Shown one piece after another: positions 1-9,258 of a stretch of DNA of 61,377 nt. The DNA comes from Nitrospirae bacterium MYbin3 (GTDB lineage Bacteria; Nitrospirota; Thermodesulfovibrionia; Thermodesulfovibrionales; Dissulfurispiraceae). The notes beneath the pieces were generated by a model. It was not told the origin of the DNA. It did not search any database and worked only from the letters and a program-made list of their open reading frames with translations. A program made the translations under genes and the position numbers. Where the stretch lies: positions 1 to 61,377 of the forward strand of contig PEAD01000018.1 of the NCBI GenBank assembly GCA_002753335.1. Direction: 5' to 3'. How positions within the stretch are numbered: position 1 is the stretch's first letter; each line of letters opens with the position of its first letter.

Positions 1-3000
1 AGAACTTTTTAATTAAGAAGTTTTGTATTGAAGCGTTGCCTCTAATGGATACATCCCCCCCAGCCAGTTTTGCGTTGGTCCTCTCTATATTTATTCTGTT
101 GTCATCAACATAAATATAAGAGTTTAAAGAGCTGAACCTATAAGGCAAACTTTTAAATCCCAGCGTGGCACCTGACACATCCATTCCGCCGTTAACCTTT
201 GGATTTTCCCAATCCCCTGATACAAAAAATACAAAAGAAGCAGAACCTTTTAAAACATCAATTTCTTTTGATAATGTCTTTAAGGGGCCAAGTGAAGAGT
301 CTCCTTCAAGCAAAAGCGAATACCCCTGTCCTATCGCTATATTACCCCCGACAGAAAAATCAGAGATGTCATTTTTCATATTGAACTTATCTATTCTAAT
401 ATCTTTATTTACAAGCCTAGCGATAATATCTTCATTGTTAGTAAACGCATTGCCATACAGATACAGATGGGCTTTATGTATGCGGATTAATGCCTCAGTA
501 TGCTCTTTGTCACCTGATGCCGAAACCTTACCGCTTAAGCTCAAAAGAAGGTCTTCAGGTATGTTTTTGAAAAGTCCCGAAATGAACAAATCATAGCGTG
601 CCGGTTCTAAATCAGCATCAAATGACCAACTTAAATTTTGATCCAGTCTTGCCTTGCCTTTAACAGCCATTTTGTCATCAAGCAGTTTGGCGTTGAATAT
701 AATATCCCGGCCTTTTAAAATGGCTGCAACAGACCCTTTTCCTATAGTCTGTCCCCTGTAAATACCTCCCGCAATATGTCCGTTAATTTCTATAAGTGGA
801 TTGTCGAGCGTGCCCTCACCTTCCACCTTAACATTGCGCAATGAAATCTCCTGAATCATCTCATTTTTGAGCCGCTCCTTGATATGCTCCTCTAGAATAT
901 CCATAGTTTCAATATTGCCAGAAGCCGACACTTTAAAATGCCTATCAGTAGAAATCATGCCTTGCCCAGCTACTTTAGAGCGTCCTTTTTTTAAAGAAAT
1001 TCTGTCCACCTTAAATTCTTTCCCATCGAATAAGCCTGAGCCTTCAACATCGCTAAAGCGGTGCTTACCTGACAGCATAAGGTTATCGGATTTAAAAGAA
1101 TACGAGGCTTTAGCACTAGCAGCCGGGCCGAATATGTCCATTTTTGTGTTAACAGTACCGGTAACTGGGTAGTTAGAACCGGCAAGCCCCAGAATATCCG
1201 CAATATCTATGCCGGACGCCGACAAAGAAATACTATATTCCGGATTTCTAAAATCAAACAGAGCCAAAGGCTTTTTGAATGCGATGCTGCCACTGGAATC
1301 GAGCGATTCTTTTGGTGAACGCATGCTCAAATTCTTTATCACAAGGCTGTTTTTGCTGTAACTTGCATCAAGCTTTATCGAATCGAAGTCATAACTCTTT
1401 TTTAAGGAGGTAATAGCTGAGTGCAGTGAGGAATTAATTATGGATGCATTTATATTTATAACAGGGTCGTCAAAGGTTCCGCTCAGGTTCCAGTGAGCCT
1501 TTGTCTTGCCTGACAAGGCCGTAAAATAAGGCGACGCAAGATGTTTGACGTTGTCAGACCATCCTTCTCCTTTAAATAATAGACTGTTATTTTGGAAATT
1601 AATGCTGCCGCTACCTGAAGCGCTTGAACCGAATGAAGATGCTGTCAAATTATCAAAATTTAGAGTGTCGCCAATGCTTTTGAAGTTTCCTGAGGCGTTT
1701 GTTATCTGACTTAATATATTGCCATGAATAGCCTTGCTTTTATACTGAAAATATCCATACGGTCTAAACAACGAACCGGAAGAGCCAATTTCACCAGAGA
1801 CCTTCCCGTCAGGAATTTTGGGATGCCACCCTATAAGGTTAAAAATGCCGTCACTGCTTACGTCTTTTACCTTAACCATGAGGCTGTATGAATCAACAGA
1901 AGGAAGAGTTATCATAACCTCTGCAACGCCAGAACCTCCGTATAGAGAAGCCTTGCCATTATTAAACATCATTCTGCCGTTTTTATATTTAACTCCGCAA
2001 CTTGCGCTGTCTATTTCAACACCAAATATGTTGCCTGCCTCGATCGAAGCATCAGCATCACCTGCCAGATTGTTAAGGTATCCATTCAATTTTCCATCGA
2101 CCTTCATATATCCGCTTAGTTTGGATTTGACTCCGATAAGCTCCATCAATGTTTCGAGGTGCATGCTTCCTTTTATTTTCATGTCTATCAGTGTTTTAGC
2201 AATAAGCGAGTTAAGATCTTCAAATTTCAATACACCTTTTGCTGATACATGACCACCTCCATGATTTTTAAGCCCAAACATATGCTTTACAGTTTCAACC
2301 AACAAGGAAATTTCGGTTCTTAACTCTCCGTTCAGGCGGTCAAGTCCCAAAAAACCTGTAGATGTAATTTTAGAGTCTGAGGAAAATATCTTTATGCTCT
2401 GTATGTTCATATTCATATCTGTTAATGAAAAGACAGTTTCGACCATAGAGTGGATTTCTACCTTTTCTTTGAAGCGGTAGCCAAGGTCTTTTGCAATCAC
2501 TCTAAACCTGTTCTCTTTTGCAAAAACAGCTTCGCCGCTGAGCTCTTCTACATTTAGAGAAAACTCTTCACCAGAAAGTTTTAATGAGCTGTCTTTGACA
2601 TCAACAGATTTTATAACTATGGTAAGAGGTATTGATGTTTCTGAATGAATGTAATTTTTCACATTCTTGACTATTACCTTGAGATAATATATATCGGAAC
2701 TGTATTCAGCATCTTTTATAACTATCCGATTTATTCTAAGCTCTTTCCGCAAAATACTAAAAAGGCTTATATGACTTTTAACTCTTTCTGCAGTAAAAAT
2801 TCGGTTGCCGTTGGCATCAAAAGATTTTACACCCTTCATTTCCACAGCAAAAGGGAAGAGATTTATAACTATGTTTTGAGCTATAAATTTATTCCCTGTG
2901 GCTGCTTCAAGCTCAGGGAGAATCCTCTTTTTCAAGGCATTAGAAATGTTTGGACCACGTGAAGCATAAATTACAAAACCAAAGCATAGTATAAGTATAG

Positions 3001-3025
3001 TTATGTAGAAGATGTTTTTTTTCAT
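1..3025 (-). CDS. TamB/AsmA-like envelope protein, C-terminus beyond window
   Basis: The minus-strand frame is open from an ATG at 3025 to the window edge (about 1008 codons) with no stop. It starts with one N-terminal membrane anchor (MKKNIFYITILILCFGFVIY), followed by long beta-rich, low-complexity repeats typical of AsmA/TamB proteins, such as the short local motifs IVIKDAEY, LKVDGI-like turns and repeated 'SGSI.F' and 'V.G.G.L..P...' units. This family forms elongated periplasmic beta-grooves that help move lipids or outer membrane proteins between the two membranes. The gene follows the histidine kinase by 12 bases on the same strand, so it is probably co-transcribed. The C-terminal DUF490 signature that would separate TamB from other AsmA-like proteins lies outside the window. 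The family call is firm; the TamB assignment is inference. Confidence 0.75.
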   Translation of the reverse strand, partial: MKKNIFYITILILCFGFVIYASRGPNISNALKKRILPELEAATGNKFIAQNIVINLFPFAVEMKGVKSFDANGNRIFTAERVKSHISLFSILRKELRINRIVIKDAEYSSDIYYLKVIVKNVKNYIHSETSIPLTIVIKSVDVKDSSLKLSGEEFSLNVEELSGEAVFAKENRFRVIAKDLGYRFKEKVEIHSMVETVFSLTDMNMNIQSIKIFSSDSKITSTGFLGLDRLNGELRTEISLLVETVKHMFGLKNHGGGHVSAKGVLKFEDLNSLIAKTLIDMKIKGSMHLETLMELIGVKSKLSGYMKVDGKLNGYLNNLAGDADASIEAGNIFGVEIDSASCGVKYKNGRMMFNNGKASLYGGSGVAEVMITLPSVDSYSLMVKVKDVSSDGIFNLIGWHPKIPDGKVSGEIGSSGSLFRPYGYFQYKSKAIHGNILSQITNASGNFKSIGDTLNFDNLTASSFGSSASGSGSINFQNNSLLFKGEGWSDNVKHLASPYFTALSGKTKAHWNLSGTFDDPVININASIINSSLHSAITSLKKSYDFDSIKLDASYSKNSLVIKNLSMRSPKESLDSSGSIAFKKPLALFDFRNPEYSISLSASGIDIADILGLAGSNYPVTGTVNTKMDIFGPAASAKASYSFKSDNLMLSGKHRFSDVEGSGLFDGKEFKVDRISLKKGRSKVAGQGMISTDRHFKVSASGNIETMDILEEHIKERLKNEMIQEISLRNVKVEGEGTLDNPLIEINGHIAGGIYRGQTIGKGSVAAILKGRDIIFNAKLLDDKMAVKGKARLDQNLSWSFDADLEPARYDLFISGLFKNIPEDLLLSLSGKVSASGDKEHTEALIRIHKAHLYLYGNAFTNNEDIIARLVNKDIRIDKFNMKNDISDFSVGGNIAIGQGYSLLLEGDSSLGPLKTLSKEIDVLKGSASFVFFVSGDWENPKVNGGMDVSGATLGFKSLPYRFSSLNSYIYVDDNRINIERTNAKLAGGDVSIRGNASIQNFLIKKF

Positions 3026-3037
3026 ATATCGATAAAG

Positions 3038-3880
3038 CTAATCAGCAGGAAGAAAACATTTAAATACACTCCCCTTACCTTCCGAACTTTCAACCTGAAT
3101 TGTTCCGCCGTGAGCAGTTATTATTTTGTGCACCAAGGCAAGCCCAATACCTAAGCCTTTTTCTTTAGTGGTATAAAATGGCATAAATATTTTTGAAAGT
3201 TCGGTTTCGGGTATTCCCTTGCCGTTGTCACTAACAGTCATCATAACACCATTCCTCACCGGTTTTTCATCAACAAGCTCTATTTGTACATCCCCGCCCG
3301 ACTCAAGGCCGTTAAGTATTAAGTTTTTTATGGCCTGTTTAAGCAGAGTCTCATCGCCGCGAATATAAAAACTTTCTGATGCCACTATTCTTATGTTTTC
3401 GGCTCGGTCATTAATGTTTTCTACCAGTTCATGTACAAGTTTTGTTATGTCCAGAGAGATTTTTTCAAGAGAGTCTGACTTTGTAAATTTCAAAAGCTCT
3501 TCGATGACCTTATTCATTTCCTCTATCTCATTCAGGATGCCTTGTACCGCGCTTTTTTGAGACCCTTCAGGAACCTCTTTGAGTAAAATCCTTGCATAAC
3601 CGGCAATTACACCCATAGGGTTGCGAAGTTCATGCGCAATGCCAGCTGATACTTCACCGAGTGCTGCCAGCCGCTCTTTAACAGCAAGTTGTGTCTTTAA
3701 GGATTTAATCTCCTCTCCTAACACACCGAATGCACTCATAACAGTATTCATTTTGGGTGAGTCGTCAACATCTTTTTTTTCTTGGATAAGTCGAGGGATA
3801 TACATTGCAAAAACAACTAGCAGGATAATGAATACTCCTCCTGAAACAAGCATCAAAATCATCTCTGTTGTAAGTCTCAT
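3038..3880 (-). CDS. sensor histidine kinase, membrane-anchored, NtrB-like
   Basis: This is a 280-residue kinase with one N-terminal transmembrane helix (about residues 5-28) and a short linker. There is no recognisable periplasmic sensor, PAS or HAMP domain. The H-box is GEVSAGIAHELRNPMG (phospho-accepting His near residue 85), the N-box is LKQAIKNLILNGLESG, and the G-boxes are DNGKGIPETE and GLGIGLALVHKII. All catalytic motifs look intact. It overlaps the upstream dsbC-like gene by 4 bases (ATGA), so the two are translationally coupled. With no sensor domain it may read membrane state or a partner protein. The nearest response regulator is the single-domain protein at 6469-6861, but that is a separate transcription unit, so pairing is only a guess. 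Confidence 0.88.
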   Translation of the reverse strand: MRLTTEMILMLVSGGVFIILLVVFAMYIPRLIQEKKDVDDSPKMNTVMSAFGVLGEEIKSLKTQLAVKERLAALGEVSAGIAHELRNPMGVIAGYARILLKEVPEGSQKSAVQGILNEIEEMNKVIEELLKFTKSDSLEKISLDITKLVHELVENINDRAENIRIVASESFYIRGDETLLKQAIKNLILNGLESGGDVQIELVDEKPVRNGVMMTVSDNGKGIPETELSKIFMPFYTTKEKGLGIGLALVHKIITAHGGTIQVESSEGKGSVFKCFLPAD

Positions 3881-4677
3881 TTATTGCCGTCGATTAACTG
3901 AATGAGCTTTTCTGAAGGCATATAGCCTGTTACAACAGTGCCGTCAGATAATACAAGTGTTGGGGTAGAATTTATTCCGAATGATTCTGCAAGACTAATA
4001 TTTTCATCAATCTCTTTTGTTGGGCAATCTTTCTTCTCGATATTTTTTTTGTCATACACATCCTCCAGCAACTTCAGCGACCCGGAGCACATTATACTTT
4101 TTGATTTCCAATAGGCATCCCGGTGCATCTTAAGCGGAAAGAGTTTAAGATAAAAAACAATATCGCTTCTTTGGTTGACAATTTTTTTTAGTTCTTTGTG
4201 AAGACTTCCACAAAAAGGGCAATCGGGATCAGTAAAAACTGCAACCTTCTTTGCTGCTCTAGGCTTCCCTAAAATCAAAGCATTCCCCGCAAATATTTTT
4301 TGTGCATCTACCCGTCTGTCCAACGGCTTCTCAATATTAGTTTTACTGTTTGCAGAATCAAGCTCGATAAAGCTTAAGGGCCCGGGTATAAGATGCTTTT
4401 TTGAAAAATCTATATAGATTAGGCCTCTTAGCCCTTTTTCTTCTATACTCACTTCCCAAAGGCTTTTTACTCTGCTGAGTTTTACGTCAATAACCCTTAT
4501 GCTGCTCTGCGAAGATGTGACTTTTTTTATAAGCTTGTCAACTTCCTGAACCGTGAGAGAATGGCATTGGGCACAGTCGCTCGAACAGCCTGATTCTCCA
4601 AAGGATAGACCGTCAGAAACGCCCAGCTTGAATATTATTGCCAGAACAATAGAGAGACAGATTATGATTAGACGCAT
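3877..4677 (-). CDS. DsbC-like thiol:disulfide isomerase with N-terminal CXXCH haem motif
   Basis: The protein has a signal peptide or anchor, then a GCSSDCAQCHSL segment carrying a c-type haem motif, then a DsbC-like dimerisation region. A thioredoxin fold follows with active site DPDCPFCGSLHKEL and a cis-Pro region near STPTLVLSDG. DsbC/G proteins reshuffle disulfides in the periplasm; here the substrates are plausibly multihaem cytochromes (inference). I place the start at the ATG at 4677 (266 residues). The frame extends to an ATG at 4704, but that stretch contains TTGAAA-16-TATACT, a good promoter whose predicted start site lies next to 4677. The gene is the first of a leftward operon with the histidine kinase and the TamB-like gene. 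It could instead be a plain thiol oxidoreductase whose CXXCH is not haem-loaded. Confidence 0.82.
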   Translation of the reverse strand: MRLIIICLSIVLAIIFKLGVSDGLSFGESGCSSDCAQCHSLTVQEVDKLIKKVTSSQSSIRVIDVKLSRVKSLWEVSIEEKGLRGLIYIDFSKKHLIPGPLSFIELDSANSKTNIEKPLDRRVDAQKIFAGNALILGKPRAAKKVAVFTDPDCPFCGSLHKELKKIVNQRSDIVFYLKLFPLKMHRDAYWKSKSIMCSGSLKLLEDVYDKKNIEKKDCPTKEIDENISLAESFGINSTPTLVLSDGTVVTGYMPSEKLIQLIDGNK

Positions 4678-4686
4678 GTATATTAT

Positions 4687-4714
4687 AGTATAAAAAATAT
4701 TCATTGAATTTCAA
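4687..4714 (-). promoter_or_regulatory. sigma-70-type promoter for the dsbC-like operon
   Basis: On the minus strand, TTGAAA (4709-4714), a 16-bp spacer and TATACT (4687-4692) end 9 nt before the ATG at 4677. An alternative TATAAT sits at 4682-4687. The predicted transcript has a leader of only a few nucleotides. The -35 shares position 4709 with the divergent scpB -35, and together they form the palindrome TTGAATTTCAA. Confidence 0.5.
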
Positions 4715-4732
4715 GGCAATTTCTGTTATAAT
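4704..4732 (+). promoter_or_regulatory. sigma-70-type promoter for scpB, leaderless
   Basis: TTGAAT (4704-4709), a 17-bp spacer and a perfect TATAAT (4727-4732) end 8 nt before the scpB ATG at 4741. The predicted transcription start is at or within two bases of the start codon, and no Shine-Dalgarno sequence could fit. Confidence 0.65.
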
Positions 4733-4740
4733 TTCACCCA

Positions 4741-5271
4741 ATGGAAAATGTTTCCCCCAAAGCTGTTATTGAGGTTCTTTTGTTTATAGCCGGAGAGCCT
4801 GTTAGCGCATCAAGCCTTTCAAAAGCAACCGGGTTGAGCGAAATTGATGTTAGACAGACGGTGTCGCAGTTGGCTTCTGAGTATAAAGATAGAGATGCCG
4901 GAATTCTGATTGCCGAAATTGCTGATGGTTATCAAATGCTCACTACTCCAGAAATGTCTCTCTTTATAAAGAAATTCAAAAACATTAACCAGTCCAGCAA
5001 ACTTTCACAGCCAGCACTTGAAACCTTGGCGATTATTGCGTACAAGCAGCCTATAACTAAAGTAGAACTGGATCAGTTAAGAGGATTGAATTCTGACGGA
5101 GCAGTAAAGAGCTTGATGGACAAGCATCTCATAAAAATTATAGGAAAAAAAGAGACTCCGGGAAGACCTTTTCTGTACGGAACAACTAAAGAGTTTCTTC
5201 AGTATTTTGGACTTAAAAATCTTAGCGATCTTCCGCCAATAAACGATTTTCTTAAGGAAGAGGCTGCATAA
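4741..5271 (+). CDS. scpB: segregation and condensation protein B
   Basis: The 176-residue length and the opening ENVSPKAVIEVLLFIAGEPV are typical of ScpB, as are the winged-helix segments ETLAIIAYKQPITKVELDQ and KETPGRPFLYGTT. ScpB is the kleisin-associated subunit of the SMC-ScpAB condensin that organises and segregates the chromosome. scpA, usually adjacent, is not here; the gene is transcribed alone or with the following LysM gene, 20 bases downstream. The start follows from family alignment, and the promoter lies immediately upstream, leaving essentially no 5' leader. Confidence 0.93.
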   Translation: MENVSPKAVIEVLLFIAGEPVSASSLSKATGLSEIDVRQTVSQLASEYKDRDAGILIAEIADGYQMLTTPEMSLFIKKFKNINQSSKLSQPALETLAIIAYKQPITKVELDQLRGLNSDGAVKSLMDKHLIKIIGKKETPGRPFLYGTTKEFLQYFGLKNLSDLPPINDFLKEEAA

Positions 5272-5291
5272 GATTTATGTTAGGAGGACAA

Positions 5292-6443
5292 ATGAGAAAA
5301 TATTTATTTTTGTTTTTTGCTGTTGTATTGTTTTCTAATTCATCTTATGCAGAGCAAACTTATACTGTTAAAAAAGGTGATACCTTAGATAAAATTGCGA
5401 AAAAGCATTCCTTGTCCGTAAAAGCAGTAATGAATGCAAACGATATGCGGTCTGCCAAGCTCCACATTGGAATGAAAATCACTATTCCATCAAACAAACC
5501 AGAAGCAAAAAAACATCTAAGCTCAAACAAACAGGCTGAAGCCTACTCAGAAAAAGCTTCAACAAAGAAGACATCAAACTCTTCAGGTGAGGATCGTATT
5601 CACTTGGTAAAAAAAGGTGATACGCTCCAAAGTGTAGCACGCAAATATGCGGTTCAGGTTAGTGATATTAAAAAAATGAATGGGATTAAATCAGGCAAAA
5701 TCAAAGCAGGCACCATGCTGATTGTAAAAAAAGGTGACCCCAAACAATACACCGTAAAAAAAGGCGACAATATATGGAGAATAGCTAAAAAATTCAATAA
5801 GGATATTGACGAACTAAAAGATATAAACGGAATGACCGACAATTCTCTAAAGACAGGACAGATTATAAAGCTTGAGAAAATCAAAGAAGATCAAAATGAT
5901 GATCTTGCAAACATCCAAGAGGACCTAAAACCTATACTTGAGGCTTATTCATCAAAGGTAAAACCTAATGACCGTATTTTAGAAGTAAAAGAAATATCAA
6001 AATCAGACGACCTATTGAGCGTAGGGATTTCTGACCGCCTAATTTTATTTGCAAAAAAAATGCTTAATCTGCCTTATAAGTTTGGAGGCAACGGATCAAT
6101 AGGACTTGATTGTTCATCCTATGTTCAGAAGGTTTTCGAAATAGCAGGAGTAACTTTACCTAGGAGTGCCAGGCAACAGTTCACTTTTGGCGAGCCTGTA
6201 GAAAAAGAGCAACTCAGCAAGGGAGACCTTGTTTTCTTTAAGACCTATGCATCTTTTCCTTCTCATGTTGGGATTTACTTAGGCAACAACCTATTTATTC
6301 ATGCCTCTACAAAGTCAAAAAGAGTGACCATCGACAGTCTTGAAGCTCCTTATTATGTTAAACGGTATATAGGTGCAAAACGACTGTTGGAAGAAGAAAA
6401 AGCAAATCTTTTTGATTTATCTGTGACAGAAAAAGAACTTTAG
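5292..6443 (+). CDS. LysM-repeat NlpC/P60 peptidoglycan hydrolase
   Basis: This is a secreted cell-wall hydrolase of 383 residues. It has a signal peptide (MRKYLFLFFAVVLFSNSSYA) and three LysM domains, each opening with a YTVKKGDT-like motif (near residues 20, 105 and 155 of the mature reading). A linker of about 60 residues leads to a C-terminal NlpC/P60 domain with catalytic Cys in GLDCSSYVQK and His in SHVGIYLG, plus the final His in LFIHAS. LysM binds GlcNAc chains, and P60 domains usually cleave the D-Glu-mDAP peptide bond. I chose the ATG at 5292 because AGGAGG (5282-5287) lies 4 nt upstream; the frame also contains an ATG at 5277 that would precede this ribosome binding site. Likely co-transcribed with scpB. 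Confidence 0.92.
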   Translation: MRKYLFLFFAVVLFSNSSYAEQTYTVKKGDTLDKIAKKHSLSVKAVMNANDMRSAKLHIGMKITIPSNKPEAKKHLSSNKQAEAYSEKASTKKTSNSSGEDRIHLVKKGDTLQSVARKYAVQVSDIKKMNGIKSGKIKAGTMLIVKKGDPKQYTVKKGDNIWRIAKKFNKDIDELKDINGMTDNSLKTGQIIKLEKIKEDQNDDLANIQEDLKPILEAYSSKVKPNDRILEVKEISKSDDLLSVGISDRLILFAKKMLNLPYKFGGNGSIGLDCSSYVQKVFEIAGVTLPRSARQQFTFGEPVEKEQLSKGDLVFFKTYASFPSHVGIYLGNNLFIHASTKSKRVTIDSLEAPYYVKRYIGAKRLLEEEKANLFDLSVTEKEL

Positions 6444-6468
6444 TTTTTTTTGTTATGAAAAGAATTAA

Positions 6469-6861
6469 TTAAGATGAGGCTATTGCTTGTTCAGCAGGAT
6501 GCACTAGGTTAGCCGCTTCTTTTATACCTACCAAAACATCTTCTATCTGAAACGGTTTGCTTATGCATCTACTAACGCCATACTGCAGTATTGAATCAAG
6601 TACATTCATGCTGAAGTGCGAAGATATTACAACAACAGGGATGTTCATTCCCATTTCCCTTACTTTTTTGATAAGCTCAACACCATTCATATCAGGCATA
6701 TTGAGGTCTGTAATCAATGCATCATACTGCTTTTCTTTGATTTTATCTAAAGCCTCAAGCCCTGAGTAAGCACAACATACAGAGTAGCCTAGCTTCTTTT
6801 CAAAGCTTCTTTTTAAGGCCCAACAGATAAGTTTTTCATCATCTACGGCTAATATTCTCAT
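6469..6861 (-). CDS. single-domain response regulator (CheY-like receiver)
   Basis: It is one receiver domain with no output domain. The acidic pair is in AVDDEKLICW, the phospho-acceptor Asp in LITDLNMPDMNG, the switch Ser in VVVISSHF and the Lys in CISKPFQ, so it should be phosphorylatable. It ends in a short tail after the last helix. I favour the start at 6861 (MRILAVDDEK) because receivers normally begin two or three residues before the first strand. The frame also has an ATG at 6900 and a TTG at 6909, and a TATATT -10-like element lies 7 nt before 6900, so a slightly longer protein is possible. It could serve the kinase at 3038-3880, but it is a separate unit convergent with the LysM gene. 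Confidence 0.85.
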   Translation of the reverse strand: MRILAVDDEKLICWALKRSFEKKLGYSVCCAYSGLEALDKIKEKQYDALITDLNMPDMNGVELIKKVREMGMNIPVVVISSHFSMNVLDSILQYGVSRCISKPFQIEDVLVGIKEAANLVHPAEQAIASS

Positions 6862-7015
6862 ACAGAAATTAAATGCAATAAGTGTTCCAGAAATATCCAT
6901 GATTGGCAATATATTGTTTTATAAGGATAATATGTTCTAAATCTAATGCTGTTAGTAAAAAGATTACTAATATAAGTGCGGGATTTTGCTCAATTGTCGT
7001 GAAATGCCTAAAAAA

Positions 7016-7339
7016 CTACATCTTTTTATGGCATCTAGAACAACTTTCGGCAGTATTTGATGCAAAAGCCTTCTTTCCATTATGGCATGCTCCACAATGC
7101 TTGCCGGCTATTATCTCGACCATTTTCATTTTTCTGTAGTCCTTTTTCATCATAAAAATATTCGGATGACAGTCACTGCACCGCAGGCCCTTTTCGGCAT
7201 GTATCCTGCCATCAAAAACAACCGTACTTATTCCTGTCTTCCACTCAAGTATTCTGCCGAGCGGCACGGCAAAAGAAATTTCACAAAAAGCAACAATTAA
7301 AATAAATATTGCCGGAATTATATAAATTGGGCCTCTCAA
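7016..7339 (-). CDS. triheme periplasmic cytochrome, c7 family
   Basis: This 107-residue protein has a signal peptide and three CXXCH motifs: CSDCH, CGACH and CSRCH. The spacing and the segments VVFDGRIHAEKGLRCSDCHP and GKHCGACHNGKKAF fit the Cytochrome_C7 triheme family, with conserved His residues available as distal ligands. Such proteins ferry electrons across the periplasm, in metal reducers towards outer-membrane porin-cytochrome complexes. That makes it a candidate partner of the cluster at 17977-26839 (inference). The start is a TTG at 7339 preceded by AGGAGG. It is the only gene in its unit. Confidence 0.85.
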   Translation of the reverse strand: MRGPIYIIPAIFILIVAFCEISFAVPLGRILEWKTGISTVVFDGRIHAEKGLRCSDCHPNIFMMKKDYRKMKMVEIIAGKHCGACHNGKKAFASNTAESCSRCHKKM

Positions 7340-7390
7340 CTTTGCCTCCTAGAAAAAATTTTAATATATTAGCATAATCAGAAAAGATTT

Positions 7391-9256
7391 TTATCGCTTA
7401 ACTTCTTTCTTTTTGTATTTTTCTACTTTTAAGAAATCTTTATTTTTTTCGGCATATGCTGATATATCGTCTATAAAGCTTTGCTTTAGTCCATACTTGT
7501 CTGCACGTGATAAGTTCGTCTCCAATATATCTATTGCCGAGTTGTATTGTTCTGTCTTGGCCAAAACGCTTGCAATCTCCCATAAACAGACAATCTCCCC
7601 ACCCTCATTATCAAGCTCTCTAAATATATTAAGAGAGCTTTTAAGGTTTAGTTCGGACTTTTTATAATCGCCCAATAATCTCAGGACTTTTCCTGAATTC
7701 ATGAATGCTTGAGCACTGAGATGGCGCATACTACCTGATTCCAAGCTCTTATTCAAAGAAAACTCGTAATATTGGAGAGCATCTCTGTATGAGCCCTTAT
7801 CCGTAAGCACATTACCTATATTCTGCATAGCAACAACTTCGCCCTCTATGTTTCCTGCAGCCCTAACGATCTCAAGGTTCTTATTGTAATAATATAGTGC
7901 CTTGTCATATTCTTTCTTCTGCCTAAATATATTTCCGGTCAGGTTATGGACCATTCCAAGCCTTATATTGTCGTTGCCGCTCTCCGCAAACTCCCTTGCT
8001 TTAATAGCATGGTCAGTCGCAGAATCAAAGTCATCCATGTTCAAGAGAGCCATAGAAAGATAATATTCGCCTCCAAAAATACCTCTCTTGTACGAAAAAC
8101 GTTTCGTAGTCTCAAGAACCTGCAATGCAGTTTTTCCCATTCTCTTGTAATCGCCTTTTTCATAATATCCCCAAGCCTCATCAAGCAATCTGTCAATATC
8201 AGATATATTCTTATAGCCTTTAACCTGCTTATTTTTCAGAATGTTAATAATATCATCTTCAAGTTTAAAATCAGGGTTAACCATCAACGCATACTCAAGT
8301 TTTGACATGGCATCGTCATTCTTGCCTAAGAACAGAAATAGATCACCTATCTGCATTGAAATTAAGGCTTTTATGTACTCAGGCACAGCTGAGTTTAGAA
8401 AAATTTCTTTGTCAGCCTTGGCCAAAACTGAGTTTAACACGATATTTGCCGTATTATTGTCTCCTGTGATAAAAAATATTTTGCTTTTCTCTAATGCAGC
8501 GAGAGTTTCTATCTGTAAATTGCCTGTACCTATACTTAAAGATATTGCTTGGTCAAGATGCTTTATAGCCTCTTGGGATTTTTGTGTTTTTGAAAGACAG
8601 TCAGCAATGTTGTAATGAAGTTTTGCTTCCATTTCATTGTTTTTTTTGGCTGCAGCAATATTAATAGCTTTACCATAAGTTGTAATCACTTCATCACATT
8701 TGCCTTCACTGTAAAGCCGGCCGGCCTGATCCAGCAGCATTTCTATGCTTTTACCCTCATCCACCGGCTTATAAGAAACTGAAACAACCTCATTTTTATC
8801 CCCATATTGGGGCTTGTAATCATCAATAACATCAACAACCTTGTCAGCCAGCCACCATGTTTTTCCTGATGAGGTTCTAATTTTATACCATTTTCTCCCG
8901 CTAGCTTCATTTTTAATATCAATAACTTCATAGGAATAACCTTTTGAGGCCCATGAATTATTCTCTGAGTTAAATGATGGTGATGATCTCAAAGTTGCAA
9001 AATCAGTATTGATTCTTACACCTTTGACCTTTTTTGTTTGCTTATCTGAAGACACAGTTTGTTCTGTAGCTTCAGGTTTGGGAATAACTTTGGGAATTGC
9101 ATTATTGTTTCTGCCTTGAGTAAGCTTCTCTCCTGCATCAAGCAGTTCATCCAGAAACTTATCTTCTTTTCCATTGTTCTCTAAACCAAAAGAGATAGAA
9201 GCATAAAACAAAACCGATATGATTATTGCAGATTTTTTTTTGAATATTATATTCAT
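7391..9256 (-). CDS. secreted TPR-repeat protein with SH3-like domain
   Basis: This 621-residue protein has a signal peptide (ends near residue 24), a bacterial SH3-type domain at about residues 78-140 (FATLRSSPSFNS, WYKIRTSSGKTWWL), then many tetratricopeptide repeats from about residue 165 to the end. The best repeats are ALYYYNKNLEIVRAAGNIEGE and ALQYYEFSLNKSLESG. The layout suggests a periplasmic scaffold that binds peptidoglycan or protein partners through SH3 and TPR surfaces. No enzyme domain is visible. It starts 2 bases after the crcB stop on the same strand, so it belongs to that operon. Specific function unknown. Confidence 0.8.
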   Translation of the reverse strand: MNIIFKKKSAIIISVLFYASISFGLENNGKEDKFLDELLDAGEKLTQGRNNNAIPKVIPKPEATEQTVSSDKQTKKVKGVRINTDFATLRSSPSFNSENNSWASKGYSYEVIDIKNEASGRKWYKIRTSSGKTWWLADKVVDVIDDYKPQYGDKNEVVSVSYKPVDEGKSIEMLLDQAGRLYSEGKCDEVITTYGKAINIAAAKKNNEMEAKLHYNIADCLSKTQKSQEAIKHLDQAISLSIGTGNLQIETLAALEKSKIFFITGDNNTANIVLNSVLAKADKEIFLNSAVPEYIKALISMQIGDLFLFLGKNDDAMSKLEYALMVNPDFKLEDDIINILKNKQVKGYKNISDIDRLLDEAWGYYEKGDYKRMGKTALQVLETTKRFSYKRGIFGGEYYLSMALLNMDDFDSATDHAIKAREFAESGNDNIRLGMVHNLTGNIFRQKKEYDKALYYYNKNLEIVRAAGNIEGEVVAMQNIGNVLTDKGSYRDALQYYEFSLNKSLESGSMRHLSAQAFMNSGKVLRLLGDYKKSELNLKSSLNIFRELDNEGGEIVCLWEIASVLAKTEQYNSAIDILETNLSRADKYGLKQSFIDDISAYAEKNKDFLKVEKYKKKEVKR

Positions 9257-9258
9257 GC

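Noticed and set aside
165..2962. Several plus-strand open frames of 60-144 codons opposite the TamB-like gene
   Set aside because: They lie antisense to a single continuous minus-strand frame with family character and have no ribosome binding sites or recognisable domains.
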